Below, piece after piece: positions 44,952 through 53,644 of a stretch of DNA of 64,000 nt. The first letter of the stretch is position 1. Every line of letters starts with the position of its first letter. The stretch comes from Paenibacillus glycanilyticus (GTDB lineage: Bacteria; Bacillota; Bacilli; Paenibacillales; Paenibacillaceae). The position numbers and the translations under genes are program-made. The stretch is taken from the NCBI RefSeq assembly GCF_030161375.1, contig NZ_BSSQ01000014.1:343095-407094 (forward strand). Reading direction: 5' to 3'. Under the pieces are notes generated by a model that saw only the letters and a program-made list of their open reading frames with translations, had not been told where the DNA came from and searched no databases.

Positions 44952-44972
44952 CAGAAAGGAATTTTTACAATT

Positions 44973-47042
44973 ATGCTTAGCTATACCAATCAACCAAACG
45001 CCGCTCGCCGTATGATGCGGTTCACCCTAGACTGGCTGAACCGCTTGAAGGGCGTCGACGTTTTCTTCTTTTTTGTCGTGATGTTGTTAAAACAGCTGTG
45101 GTTCAACCGTCTCATTCATGTCCCGAATATGGATATGAACGGTTACGATACGGTTGTCGCCATCGGCACGCTTGCTCTCGTTACATTTTGGACGTTCTGG
45201 CTGCCTACCCGCGGCCGGATTATTGCGTTAATCGTGCTCGACATCTTGTTATCTTTCATCATGTATGCCGATCTTATCTATTACCGTTATTTCCAAGACT
45301 TCATCTCCGTACCCGTGCTTTTGCAGGCTAACCAAGTAGATTCGCTTGGCGAAAGTATAGGGACGCTGATGCATGCCAAAGATTTTCTGCTGGCGATTGA
45401 CTGGTTGCTCGTTATTCCATTCGCGGTATACGTGATTTGGAAGGGCCGGTCCGATCTGCGCCGGGATTCTTATGGCTACGGCTATTCGTCGTCTCCGCGG
45501 AAGTCCTCCGTATGGCGTAAAATAACGATCCGTGTTGCCGTAAGCGCCGCAATCTTCGCAATCGGAATGACCATGTCGATCGGCAACGTCAACGAAGCGA
45601 AAAAAACGTGGGCGCTTGGCCTTTTCGACGGCAACTGGTGGAATGTCTCGCTCTACAACGTAACCGGTATCGTTGGTTTTCACGGCTATGATATATACCG
45701 TTACGCAAAGCTGCATTGGGTGGACTCCGAGCAAGCATCGGCCGAGGAAACGGCGGAGGCTTTAGCCTTTACCGAAACACGCGGCGATAACCGCCAGGCG
45801 CTCGAGTCGGATCCGACATTTGGCGAATATAAAGGCAGCAACGTTATTCTCGTACAGATGGAAGCTTTCCAGAACTTTATGATCGGCAAATCGATCGGCG
45901 GTCAGGAGATTACGCCAAATCTGAACAAGCTGGTGAAGGAAAGCGCGTATTTCAGCCAATTCTATCATCAGACGGCACAAGGCCGGACATCGGATGCCGA
46001 TTTCCTGAGCAACTGTTCGCTGCAGCCGCTTATGAGCGGTTCGGTCTTTATCCAATATCCCAATCATCAATATAATTGCATGACGGGCACGCTTAAGGAG
46101 AACGGCTACACGACGGCCGCGTTCCACGCCTATGAAGGCGGGTTCTGGAACCGGAATACGATGTACGCCAATATGGGTTACGATACGTTCTATAGCAAAA
46201 AGAATTACACGATCGACGAACCGGTAGGCTGGTCGCTTGGCGATACGTCGTTCTTCCGGCAATCCGCCGATATAATTGCGAAGCAACAAGAACCTTTCTA
46301 TTCGTTCCTGATTACGCTCTCCAGCCACTATCCGTTTACGATGCCGGAAGCGGACCAGACGCTGGATGTCGGCGAGCTGGACGGCACGCTGATGGGCGAT
46401 TATTTGCAGTCCATCCATTACGTCGATGCTTCCATCGGCAGCTTCATCGACGATTTGAAAGCCAAAGGTCTCTGGAATAACACGATTGTTGCATTCTACG
46501 GCGATCATGACAATTCCATCCGGGATTGGAGCTTGTTCGAGAAATTCCTCGGACAACCGCTGAATGACCTGCAGCGCGAAATGATCCTGAAGCAGGTGCC
46601 GTTTATCGTGCATCTGCCGGACGGCAAATATGCCGGCACGCATACAAACGTAGGCGGCCAGCTGGATGTTACGCCAACGCTGCTGCACCTGCTTGGCATT
46701 TCGACGGCTGACAAGACGCTGCTCGGTCAGCCGCTTATTACGAGCCAGCCGCAGAGCAAGCTGGTCGTGCAAAGGAACGGTGCCTTCACCGACGGCACCG
46801 TGTATTACATGCCTTCCGGCGATGCGGTCGCCGAGAACGGCAAGTGCTGGAACATCGCGGCGAATGCGCCTACCGATGTGCAAAGCTGCCTCGGCAGCGT
46901 CGACGACGCGCGCGCCGAGTTGTCCATGTCCGATCAAATCGTGCAGCATGATTTGATCGCATCGTTCCGCGCAGCCGCCGTAGAGGCAAGCGCGGACGGC
47001 GGCGAGGCAACCGCCGTGAGTACCAGCGGCGCGGGCAAGTAG
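44973..47042 (+). CDS. Lipoteichoic acid synthase-type phosphoglycerol transferase
   Basis: 689 residues: five membrane helices (about 28-48, 58-78, 82-104, 140-157, 186-204), then an extracellular sulfatase-fold domain. Active site: metal glutamate E297 in VILVQMEAFQNF, catalytic threonine T339 in QGRTSDADF, and GDHDNS and HTNVGGQLD later. LtaS enzymes polymerise glycerol phosphate from phosphatidylglycerol onto a glycolipid. The last 45 residues are alanine-rich and GC-rich. It begins 21 bases after the RNA methyltransferase gene and may be co-transcribed. Which LtaS paralogue it is cannot be told. Confidence 0.93.
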   Translation: MLSYTNQPNAARRMMRFTLDWLNRLKGVDVFFFFVVMLLKQLWFNRLIHVPNMDMNGYDTVVAIGTLALVTFWTFWLPTRGRIIALIVLDILLSFIMYADLIYYRYFQDFISVPVLLQANQVDSLGESIGTLMHAKDFLLAIDWLLVIPFAVYVIWKGRSDLRRDSYGYGYSSSPRKSSVWRKITIRVAVSAAIFAIGMTMSIGNVNEAKKTWALGLFDGNWWNVSLYNVTGIVGFHGYDIYRYAKLHWVDSEQASAEETAEALAFTETRGDNRQALESDPTFGEYKGSNVILVQMEAFQNFMIGKSIGGQEITPNLNKLVKESAYFSQFYHQTAQGRTSDADFLSNCSLQPLMSGSVFIQYPNHQYNCMTGTLKENGYTTAAFHAYEGGFWNRNTMYANMGYDTFYSKKNYTIDEPVGWSLGDTSFFRQSADIIAKQQEPFYSFLITLSSHYPFTMPEADQTLDVGELDGTLMGDYLQSIHYVDASIGSFIDDLKAKGLWNNTIVAFYGDHDNSIRDWSLFEKFLGQPLNDLQREMILKQVPFIVHLPDGKYAGTHTNVGGQLDVTPTLLHLLGISTADKTLLGQPLITSQPQSKLVVQRNGAFTDGTVYYMPSGDAVAENGKCWNIAANAPTDVQSCLGSVDDARAELSMSDQIVQHDLIASFRAAAVEASADGGEATAVSTSGAGK

Positions 47043-47055
47043 CGCCGCGCCTAAC

Positions 47056-47104
47056 AAAGGGCATCCCCCTCAGGTCACAATCGACCTTGAGGGGGATGCC
47101 CTTT
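47056..47104. terminator. Bidirectional terminator
   Basis: AAAGGGCATCCCCCTCA and its complement form a 17-pair stem between the converging LtaS-type and Lon-type protease genes. Confidence 0.93.
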
Positions 47105-47106
47105 AT

Positions 47107-48522
47107 TCAATCTTTCGCATGTGCTTTCAGCCAATCCAGCACTTCATCAATCGTCTTCACCGGCACGATGTTCAGTCCAGGCGCAGCAGCCTTCGCTGCT
47201 TCAAGCGATGCCGCCGGTACAAAGAACACGTCCGCGTCCGTACGGCTGACGGCATATGCCTTCTGCGGAATGCCGCCAACCATGCCTACGGAGCCGTCCG
47301 GTTCAATGGTACCGGTGCCGGCTACTCGGACGCCATGCGTCACCCCGCCCGGCGTTAGCTGATCGATCAGCGCGAGCGTCAGCATAGCGCCATGCGACGG
47401 ACCGCCGATATGAGCAATGTAATGGCGGAAGGAGACTTGGCGCGGAATATCCGCATGCCAATCATTATCCGCCGCGATGCCGAATACAGCGCGTCTTGGC
47501 AAGTCACCCGCCGCTTCCGTTTCGCCGGTTGGCGCTTTGACTTCAACCGTTTCCTTGCCGCGCCTGAGCGTTACCTTCACCTGTTCACCGGGCTCGACCT
47601 GTTTCACCATATAATCCGTTAGCTCTGCCATATTGCTAATCTGATGTCCGTTCAATGCAATGATGACATCGCCGGCCTTAATCAGCGACTTCGCAGGCGC
47701 GTTATCGGCAACGGCCACAACCCGGGCACCGGTAAACTCAATCCCTTTGCCTAAGCCCGCCTTCTCCATTGCAATCGCACCTGCCACGTCATCCGCGCCT
47801 TGCTTCATCTGGACGACTTCCGTGTACGACTCCGTGAGCGGCGGTTCGTCCTTGCTTCTTTTCTCGAAGCTATACATCGGCAGCAGCTTGGCATACAGCC
47901 AATCCGCAGGCACGGCAATCCGCTCGAACACTAATACGCCGCTGATCCTGCCTTCGGGCTTACCGCCTTCTACATGCGCATACCGGTTCATCCCCATCGT
48001 AAGACCCGGATAGGTGACATTGTAGTTTGTAGGAAAAGCAAAGCAGGCTATTAACGCAACTAAAGCCAAGAGGCACGCTAAACTTCGCCAAGGCCACCTC
48101 AGCGACTTGCCAACACCGGACAGCCTGCGCTGCACCGTATCGCTCCAGATCAAATCCACGAACAAAACGAGCAGCCCGGCTCCAAGCACGGCAAGCCCGA
48201 TGATCAGATCATCCGGTTTAACTAGCAGAAATACGAAACCTGCCATACTTGCCGCAAGAAGCAGCACGCGCACGCACAGCAGCATCCGTCTGCGAGTTCC
48301 TCGGCCCCCATCCATCCACAGCCGCCTAATGCCAACGGCTGCCCCAATCCCCCATAACAACGGAATCAAGGCTAAGCCATATAACAAATCATCGATCATA
48401 TCAATCCAGAGCATGCCGGAGGAAGTCTGCAGCGGCGCGGGCAGCCAGATCAACTCCGCAGCCAGGATAAAGAACAGAACCACAATCATCCCGGCCAAAT
48501 AATAACGGGCATGGCGAATCAT
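47107..48522 (-). CDS. Membrane protease with PDZ and Lon (S16) domains
   Basis: 471 residues. Up to five N-terminal membrane helices (about 6-165), then a YlbL-like opening (NYNVTYPGLTMGMNRYAHV), a PDZ domain (about 270-345: LIKAGDVIIALNGHQISN, EPGEQVKVTLRRGKE) and a C-terminal Lon proteolytic domain. The catalytic serine is in IGGPSHGAML and the lysine in VGGIPQKAYAV, giving the Ser-Lys dyad. Bacillus YlbL has a single membrane helix, so the extended membrane part is unusual. ATG at 48522 has GGAGG nine bases upstream. Probably cleaves membrane or surface substrates. Confidence 0.9.
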   Translation of the reverse strand: MIRHARYYLAGMIVVLFFILAAELIWLPAPLQTSSGMLWIDMIDDLLYGLALIPLLWGIGAAVGIRRLWMDGGRGTRRRMLLCVRVLLLAASMAGFVFLLVKPDDLIIGLAVLGAGLLVLFVDLIWSDTVQRRLSGVGKSLRWPWRSLACLLALVALIACFAFPTNYNVTYPGLTMGMNRYAHVEGGKPEGRISGVLVFERIAVPADWLYAKLLPMYSFEKRSKDEPPLTESYTEVVQMKQGADDVAGAIAMEKAGLGKGIEFTGARVVAVADNAPAKSLIKAGDVIIALNGHQISNMAELTDYMVKQVEPGEQVKVTLRRGKETVEVKAPTGETEAAGDLPRRAVFGIAADNDWHADIPRQVSFRHYIAHIGGPSHGAMLTLALIDQLTPGGVTHGVRVAGTGTIEPDGSVGMVGGIPQKAYAVSRTDADVFFVPAASLEAAKAAAPGLNIVPVKTIDEVLDWLKAHAKD

Positions 48523-48545
48523 TCGCGTATACCTCCCCATTTAAA

Positions 48546-48576
48546 AAAAGACCCAACATCTGATGTTGAGTCTTTT
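48546..48576 (-). terminator. Terminator of the HesB-like gene
   Basis: AAAAGACTCAACATC-A-GATGTTGGGTCTTTTTTT on the minus strand: strong stem plus T run. Confidence 0.93.
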
Positions 48577-48610
48577 CCATTCCAATCTTATCTATACCCG
48601 CTTCTAGCTC

Positions 48611-48913
48611 TTAGTGATCGCCGCTATTGCCTTTGGACGGGTTGGTGATTGCAAAACCTTCCTCCGGCACGTAGAAGTAATCGATACGTACGCCGTCGAG
48701 GAACTCGTTATCCTTCTCAAGGATTACGTCAATTTCTTTGTCCGTGGATACAACAACATCCTTCTCGTTAGCATCGTCGATCGCAAGACCGTAATGAGCA
48801 TGATCGCCATGCGAATGCGTAATGTATACGCGAAGCTTCTTGCCTTCGTTCTCGGGCTTGTCCAATTCCAATTTCAACATTTTTGCCGCATTGCGCGTAA
48901 TTTTTACGTTCAT
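48611..48913 (-). CDS. HesB/IscA-fold protein lacking the cysteine ligands
   Basis: 100 residues. The start MNVKITRNAAKMLKLEL and the core DVILEKDNEFLDGVRIDYF follow the A-type Fe-S carrier fold, but there is no cysteine at all: where IscA-type proteins have their C-terminal CxC, this one ends ITNPSKGNSGDH. The loop HSHGDHAHYG could bind a metal through histidines instead. Bacillus YneR-like proteins share such features. Fe-S transfer of the usual kind is therefore unlikely. Single gene. Confidence 0.85.
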   Translation of the reverse strand: MNVKITRNAAKMLKLELDKPENEGKKLRVYITHSHGDHAHYGLAIDDANEKDVVVSTDKEIDVILEKDNEFLDGVRIDYFYVPEEGFAITNPSKGNSGDH

Positions 48914-48949
48914 ATCTATCTTCTCCTTCTCAACCTTGAATGGGTAACA

Positions 48950-49186
48950 TTACCTGATCCTATTATACTTCTTCTCCATCCGCCGGGCAAACCATTCGGC
49001 AAGCAGCATCGTCACCGCGATATCGTCAACAGGCATAAAAGGTATGGCGTCGGGAAGTACCCAATATAATATAACCGGCACCAGAAATAATAACTTGTCC
49101 GTTATAGCGACCTCTCTTGCGATAATCAGCTTGTAGATTCGGACAAACGTATTTTTCCAATGACGCAGAGATAACCATTTGCGCAT
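48950..49186 (-). CDS. DUF1232 small membrane protein (YkvA-like)
   Basis: 78 residues. One or two hydrophobic segments (LLFLVPVILYWVLPDAIPF) with the DUF1232 hallmark DAIPFMPVDDIAVTMLL. ATG at 49186 with AGGTGG eight bases upstream. Function unknown; single gene. Confidence 0.88.
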   Translation of the reverse strand: MRKWLSLRHWKNTFVRIYKLIIAREVAITDKLLFLVPVILYWVLPDAIPFMPVDDIAVTMLLAEWFARRMEKKYNRIR

Positions 49187-49267
49187 GAGGCACACCACCT
49201 TCAATGGCTTTTGCCGAACATTATAGCATAGGCGTGCCCCGGAAACATCTTTATTCGTTAACCCGTA

Positions 49268-50164
49268 TCAGCGCTGAATCCGGACAAACTCGCTAAGCAA
49301 AGGTCCGATCCTTGCATAAATGTCGTTAAACTCCCCGGGTGGCAGCGGATTTACGCCTAGTCCCGCTTCCACGGTAAACCCGGGCTTCCGGAATCGCTGA
49401 ATGAACCAATCCTTGTACCCCGCATCGCTCCCGGTCAGCTTCACCGGTTTGTAGCCGCTCACGCCTCCAAGCCGGTCCGCTTGGCTCTCCGCATGCTCAG
49501 GTTCATACTCCCGGTAGTTCCAATAAATCTCCTCGCCTTGCGTATGAAGGGCAAGAACGGAGTCGAACTGCAGCGACAACGTCAGACGGGCCAAAGCTTG
49601 CGCTTCAGGTTCGCTTAGCGGGAACGGGCCGGGGAAATCGCGTGGTCCCGGACCTTCCATTCCTCTGCGCAGCCTTTCCTCTTCCCAGTGGGCGGGAAAT
49701 TGATCGTTCAAATCGACACCGCGTATATTGGCTTTCCATTGATCGAATTGTTCAGACCCTCTATTCATGGCGAGCAGCTGTTCCCGATAAGGATTCCCCG
49801 GCTCAATCCCCTCCAATGACAACTGTACGCCGTCGGGATTTACCATCGGCACAAACCATACTTCCGTCTCCCGGTACAACTGGCAAGCTTGTTCTCCGAA
49901 TAGGTTGCCGTCGCCAACGCAAGCGCCCGCCCACTCCTCGGCAAACCGCATAAGCAGCGGGGTTGTAATCCATTCATTGGCATGGAATGAACCGTTCATA
50001 TGTATTCGCCTGGCACCTTCCCCGCATTTAATCGCCAAGATCGGCTTGCCGAGCACGCTATGTCCTATAACATATCCCCTGATAAAAGGATACGTTCGGA
50101 TCAGCTTGTCACAATCCGCCACCATCTCGCAATACCCGTATTGCCCGTTAACGAAGCTCACCAT
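49268..50164 (-). CDS. M14 zinc carboxypeptidase (gamma-D-glutamyl-diamino acid peptidase type)
   Basis: 298 residues. Zinc ligands in GSFHANEW (HxxE), NPDGVQLSLEG with the substrate arginine region, and the catalytic glutamate in FTVEAGLG. The segment HTQGEEIYWNYREYEP and the overall pattern recall peptidoglycan stem-peptide hydrolases of Bacillus. No LysM domain or signal peptide is seen, so the enzyme may act inside the cell on imported muropeptides. The start is the second ATG of a close pair (50164), spaced eight bases from AGGGGG. Confidence 0.9.
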   Translation of the reverse strand: MVSFVNGQYGYCEMVADCDKLIRTYPFIRGYVIGHSVLGKPILAIKCGEGARRIHMNGSFHANEWITTPLLMRFAEEWAGACVGDGNLFGEQACQLYRETEVWFVPMVNPDGVQLSLEGIEPGNPYREQLLAMNRGSEQFDQWKANIRGVDLNDQFPAHWEEERLRRGMEGPGPRDFPGPFPLSEPEAQALARLTLSLQFDSVLALHTQGEEIYWNYREYEPEHAESQADRLGGVSGYKPVKLTGSDAGYKDWFIQRFRKPGFTVEAGLGVNPLPPGEFNDIYARIGPLLSEFVRIQR

Positions 50165-50264
50165 GACCATTTCCCCCTTAGCTCCTACATCGGCTGTCAT
50201 CTTTAACATGCTATTCACATGAGATGCAGCACATACCAAGGCTTAAGGCGCAGCCAAATTAAAA

Positions 50265-50303
50265 GGCCGTCCGCGCGCCGCTATTGCGCGGAGCAGGACG
50301 GCC
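50265..50303 (-). terminator. Terminator of murI
   Basis: GGCCGTCC pairs with GGACGGCC around an inner GCGC-rich stem, followed by TTTTAATTT on the minus strand. Confidence 0.9.
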
Positions 50304-50316
50304 ATTATTGTCATGG

Positions 50317-51132
50317 TTATCCGATCTGAGGGACTTGCCATACGACCGGCGTCAATTCAATCTGTTCGCCAAGCCATTGCTGGGCAATCGATTTAAATAT
50401 CCGGTGATCGCCGCTGCAGAAAAACTGATGAAGCGGCATTTCCTCGCCATGCGACAACTTGCCTTTGTCATGGAGAATGGCGCTGACTTCACGGGCTGTT
50501 TCTTCCGCTGAGCTGATCAAGGTGATGTCAGGACCAATAACTTCCTGAATAACTTCGGACAGAAACGGATAATGCGTACAGCCAAGAATCAAGCTGTCCA
50601 TCGGGTAGCTGCGAAGATGGCCAATGGACCTCCGAATCGTGTCGTACGTTTCAAAGGAACGGAAATTGCCCTTCTCAACAAGCGGCACAAATTGCGGACA
50701 AGCCTCGCTAATTACATGTACATGCGGCGAGATCTCCCTCAACGCATCTTCATAGGCACCGCTGTTAATCGTTCCTTCGGTGCCGATAACGCCAATACAA
50801 CCGGTAAGCGTACGGCCAATGGCCGCTCTGGCTCCCGGCTTAATAACGCCAACTACCGGAACGGTAACCTTTGCGCGTATATCCTCCAGAGCAAAAGCGG
50901 TAGCGGTGTTACAAGCTATAACAATCATTTTAGGACGGAATTGAATGAGATAATCTACGATTTCACGCGTAAACCGAGTCACTTCTTCCGGATCGCGGGG
51001 ACCGTAAGGAGCTCTGACCGTATCGCCAAAATAAACGATTTTTTCACGCGGCAGCTGGCGCATGACCTCTCTGGCGACGGTAAGGCCGCCTACGCCTGAG
51101 TCTAGTATCGCAATCGGTTGCTGCACAAACAC
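50317..51132 (-). CDS. murI: Glutamate racemase
   Basis: 271 residues. Converts L- to D-glutamate for peptidoglycan. The two catalytic cysteines are in VIACNTATAF and LILGCTHYPFL; the N-terminal ILDSGVGGLTVAREVM and YFGDTVRAPYGPR are family signatures. Length equals that of Bacillus RacE (272). Separate transcript with its own terminator. The 190 bases upstream (51133-51321) hold no convincing gene. Confidence 0.97.
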   Translation of the reverse strand: MFVQQPIAILDSGVGGLTVAREVMRQLPREKIVYFGDTVRAPYGPRDPEEVTRFTREIVDYLIQFRPKMIVIACNTATAFALEDIRAKVTVPVVGVIKPGARAAIGRTLTGCIGVIGTEGTINSGAYEDALREISPHVHVISEACPQFVPLVEKGNFRSFETYDTIRRSIGHLRSYPMDSLILGCTHYPFLSEVIQEVIGPDITLISSAEETAREVSAILHDKGKLSHGEEMPLHQFFCSGDHRIFKSIAQQWLGEQIELTPVVWQVPQIG

Positions 51133-51321
51133 ACCGCTTTCTTGAACTTTATGTTGTATACAAGATTTATGAGGGTAGGAGACCTAAAGCTTCAATACTA
51201 TATGAAACTGGGCACCAAAACGTACCTACGCATCTCATCTTAATGAAAGGACAACGTTCAAGGAATGCAAGGGGATGTCGCATGCTGCAGCAACCGAATA
51301 CGATACGCTATAAATCAACCG

Positions 51322-51699
51322 TTAATTGATCGTTTGCAATTCCTTTGCTTCTTCCACGGCATCTTCGAAAGTATCCGCTACTTCATCCGTTACTTCTTCC
51401 ACTGTATCCGCAAGCTCAGCCCGGCGTTGCTTCACCGATGATACCGCCGCTCCTGCCGCAGCTTTAGCCGTGTCGGCAAGTTCCGTTGCTTGGCTGCCGA
51501 TTTGTTTGGCGATTCTTACTGTTGTATCCGACACTTGACCCGCTGCTCTAACCGTTTGCTCCTGCAATTTGATTGCCCCTGCCGAAATATCCTGGCGCAG
51601 TTCTTTCCCTGCTTTTGGCGCAAACAATAACGCCGTTACCGAACCGATAATACCACCCGCGAGTGCACCAAAAAGAAAACCTTTTGTTTGTTTTGCCAT
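51322..51699 (-). CDS. ytxH: YtxH-family general stress protein
   Basis: 125 residues: N-terminal membrane helix with the YtxH pattern [29 protein letters not shown], then a long amphipathic helix (about 40-120) rich in A, E, T and K that should form a coiled coil. ATG at 51699 has GGGAG nine bases upstream. Partner of ytxG upstream (26 bases). In Bacillus subtilis the ytxGHJ operon is under sigma-B and sigma-H; no such promoter is clear here. Confidence 0.93.
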   Translation of the reverse strand: MAKQTKGFLFGALAGGIIGSVTALLFAPKAGKELRQDISAGAIKLQEQTVRAAGQVSDTTVRIAKQIGSQATELADTAKAAAGAAVSSVKQRRAELADTVEEVTDEVADTFEDAVEEAKELQTIN

Positions 51700-51725
51700 T
51701 GTCAATCGCTCCCTTCAAATGTGAA

Positions 51726-52187
51726 CTATTCGCCCTGCCCTTGATTGGAGGGTTCATAACGTTTACGGTTAGTCTGCCATTGCTGCCAAAAAGCCATACC
51801 AAGTTCCATCCACTCCAGCATGGAACTCGCCTGCCGCTCAGCCGATCCGCTATCCGCATGTTTGGCGGCAGATTGCGAAATAACGCTGGACACCCGATGA
51901 ATAGCCGTCGTTGTATGTCCGATCGTATCTCCAATCTGACCAACCGCCTCAAACAGCCTATTCGCCTGCTGCAGCTGATGATGCACCGTTTGAACCGTCT
52001 GCTCCGTCGTATCCGCAAGGACTCCCATTTTGCCGGAAGCCTGCCGCACGTCTTCCTGCAACGCCTCAGCGGAAGACTGCAGCTTTGTAAGCTTAGCAAG
52101 CAACGCGCGAACACCGATCAATAAGCCTGCAGCAAGAATAACAAAAGTAACCGCAGCAATAAGCGCACTCCATTCCATAACCGTCAT
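51726..52187 (-). CDS. ytxG: DUF948 protein (YtxG-like)
   Basis: 153 residues: one N-terminal membrane helix (MTVMEWSALIAAVTFVILA onward), then an extended coiled coil (about 35-110, with repeated Q, T and V heptads) typical of DUF948. It pairs with ytxH. ATG at 52187 or 52193; GGAGGAGGG precedes both. Proposed as membrane-bound stress proteins; no defined activity. Confidence 0.9.
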   Translation of the reverse strand: MTVMEWSALIAAVTFVILAAGLLIGVRALLAKLTKLQSSAEALQEDVRQASGKMGVLADTTEQTVQTVHHQLQQANRLFEAVGQIGDTIGHTTTAIHRVSSVISQSAAKHADSGSAERQASSMLEWMELGMAFWQQWQTNRKRYEPSNQGQGE

Positions 52188-52285
52188 GACCATTCCCTCC
52201 TCCTTCAAAAGCGGGCGGATGCCCATTTCGTAATGCCATTATAAGCATCTTGGGCTTGACCTGACACAACGCAGGCAAATAAAAA

Positions 52286-52316
52286 AGGCTAGCGGTTCGT
52301 TAAGAACCGTTAGCCT
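52286..52316 (-). terminator. Terminator overlapping the end of the regulator gene
   Basis: AGGCTAACGGTTC and its complement (one mismatch), then TTTTTTATTT on the minus strand. The stop codon of the regulator lies in the loop. Confidence 0.92.
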
Positions 52317-52980
52317 GATTGTCAATTCCAATGGTATAGCTGCATCTTCCTCCGCCTTTGGCGAGGCATTCCGTCCGCTCAACCTGTGTCTGAAGCAAGG
52401 ATTCGAACAACGATAACTCACAGCTGCAAGCCTGCTCGTATTTGCCCGCTACCTGCGCAATCGGACAATTATATTCATGCAGGACATATTGCCCGTTATC
52501 TTTATCTTCCACCTTGGCCATGTAACCGCCGGCGTTCTGAATAACTTCCAGCTCCGTTACTTTCTCCGCAAGGCTTTTGCCCGTCATTCTTGGCTCATAC
52601 CGGTCGAGCAGCTTCTTCTGGCGTCCTTCGAACATGCGGGTAATAAGGCCCGCCGTTTCAGGATCCTCGGCCAGCTCTTCCAGCAGATCAAGCGCCAGCA
52701 AATTATAGTTCTTCGGGAAACGATCGTCGGCCAGCACCGTCAGCTCATAAGCATGAACCGGCCGCCCCATACCCTGCTTGACGGCAACGATGCTGACGCT
52801 GCCTTCGCGCTCCAGCGCATACATATGCCGCCTGACCGCCATTTCGGTAATTCCTAATTCACCGGACAGCTGACCTGCGTTCAAACGGCCGTTTGTCTTC
52901 AAGAGCAACAGGATCCGGCCCCGTGTTGTTCCGTCCACGCTGCGGGATTCCGTCTCCATCACGCGTTGTTTCTCCAGCAT
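52300..52980 (-). CDS. SufR-like transcriptional regulator with cysteine cluster
   Basis: 226 residues. N-terminal winged helix (about 15-80: RGRILLLLKTNGRLNAGQL, GITEMAVRRHMYALEREG, GRPVHAYELT), then a dimerisation region, then a C-terminal cysteine set: YNCPIAQVAGKYEQACSC and ECLAKGGGRCSYTI. The spacing resembles SufR, whose cysteines hold a [2Fe-2S] or [4Fe-4S] cluster and which controls Fe-S assembly genes. No suf or isc genes are in the window, so its targets are elsewhere or differ. ATG at 52980. Confidence 0.88.
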   Translation of the reverse strand: MLEKQRVMETESRSVDGTTRGRILLLLKTNGRLNAGQLSGELGITEMAVRRHMYALEREGSVSIVAVKQGMGRPVHAYELTVLADDRFPKNYNLLALDLLEELAEDPETAGLITRMFEGRQKKLLDRYEPRMTGKSLAEKVTELEVIQNAGGYMAKVEDKDNGQYVLHEYNCPIAQVAGKYEQACSCELSLFESLLQTQVERTECLAKGGGRCSYTIGIDNQANGS

Positions 52981-53044
52981 CAACCCATCACCACCTTAGC
53001 AGGTACCACCTTTGCAGGTTTTGTTAGGGTCATTGTAACGTATT

Positions 53045-53491
53045 TCAACTTTTTCGTAAATCGGATTCATCCGGCAACTCGCGCGCCAAATACTGCTTAA
53101 CGGACTCGCCGAATAGACGCAGCTGATCCGGAAGGTCACGCGTCATGGAATGAAGTTCAGATCTCTGCCAGCCGTAATATTCCTGGACAAGCGGCTTGCG
53201 GAGCTTGACCAATTCAATGAGAAGCGGCTGAATCGACGAAGGGAAAGCCTCCGCTTCGCCCGCGATTTCTACAATATCCTCGTAGCTGCTCGCGTCTCTT
53301 AGAATAAAACCATCAATCAAATAACTGCCGACATCCGTAACCGTCTCAATCGCAAGGTGCAAAGCCCGTTCCTGAGCCAAACCTTCGAGCAGCGAACCTT
53401 GCCAGTTGGCAGACAGCTGCTCAAGTGCCGATGCGATATCCGGAATGCTATTAAGTCTAACTGCAATTTGCTCTTTGTTTACATAATACAT
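53045..53491 (-). CDS. yutE: HepT-like DUF86 protein (YutE)
   Basis: 148 residues, all-helical; resembles Bacillus YutE. DUF86/HepT proteins are the RNase half of MNT-HepT toxin systems and need the motif Rx4HxY. Here the matching place reads RKPLVQEY, with glutamine for histidine, and no nucleotidyltransferase antitoxin gene is adjacent. It is therefore likely a non-toxic relative. Its ribosome site (GGGAG) lies in the end of the small gene upstream, whose stop is three bases away. Confidence 0.88.
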   Translation of the reverse strand: MYYVNKEQIAVRLNSIPDIASALEQLSANWQGSLLEGLAQERALHLAIETVTDVGSYLIDGFILRDASSYEDIVEIAGEAEAFPSSIQPLLIELVKLRKPLVQEYYGWQRSELHSMTRDLPDQLRLFGESVKQYLARELPDESDLRKS

Positions 53492-53494
53492 GTC

Positions 53495-53617
53495 TTATTC
53501 TCCCGCTTTCAGCCTTGCTTTCTTCTTTTTCCCTTTTCGTTTGAGCCATGCCACCATCACGACGCTGCTGATGAGGATGACGATCAAATAGGTCATAATC
53601 TCAAAGACGTCTCCCAT
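53495..53617 (-). CDS. Small single-helix membrane protein
   Basis: 40-residue reading frame: MGDVFEIMTYLIVILISSVV onward, one membrane helix (about 8-24) followed by a strongly basic tail (LKRKGKKKKARLK). Its end lies three bases from the yutE start, and yutE's ribosome site is inside it, which favours coupled translation. A weak GGA is about seven bases before the ATG, with GAGGAG further off. Not recognised. Confidence 0.6.
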   Translation of the reverse strand: MGDVFEIMTYLIVILISSVVMVAWLKRKGKKKKARLKAGE

Positions 53618-53644
53618 GAACTTATCCGCGCTCCTCTTGCCGAA

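Noticed and set aside
45762-47057. Minus-strand open frame of 431 codons
   Set aside because: Antisense of the LtaS-type gene; the low number of stops is explained by codon bias there. The composition is R/A/H-rich with no recognisable fold.
51243-51329. Short plus-strand frame of 28 codons beginning MKGQRSRNARG
   Set aside because: No ribosome site, no hydrophobic or other feature, and it runs into the end of ytxH on the other strand.
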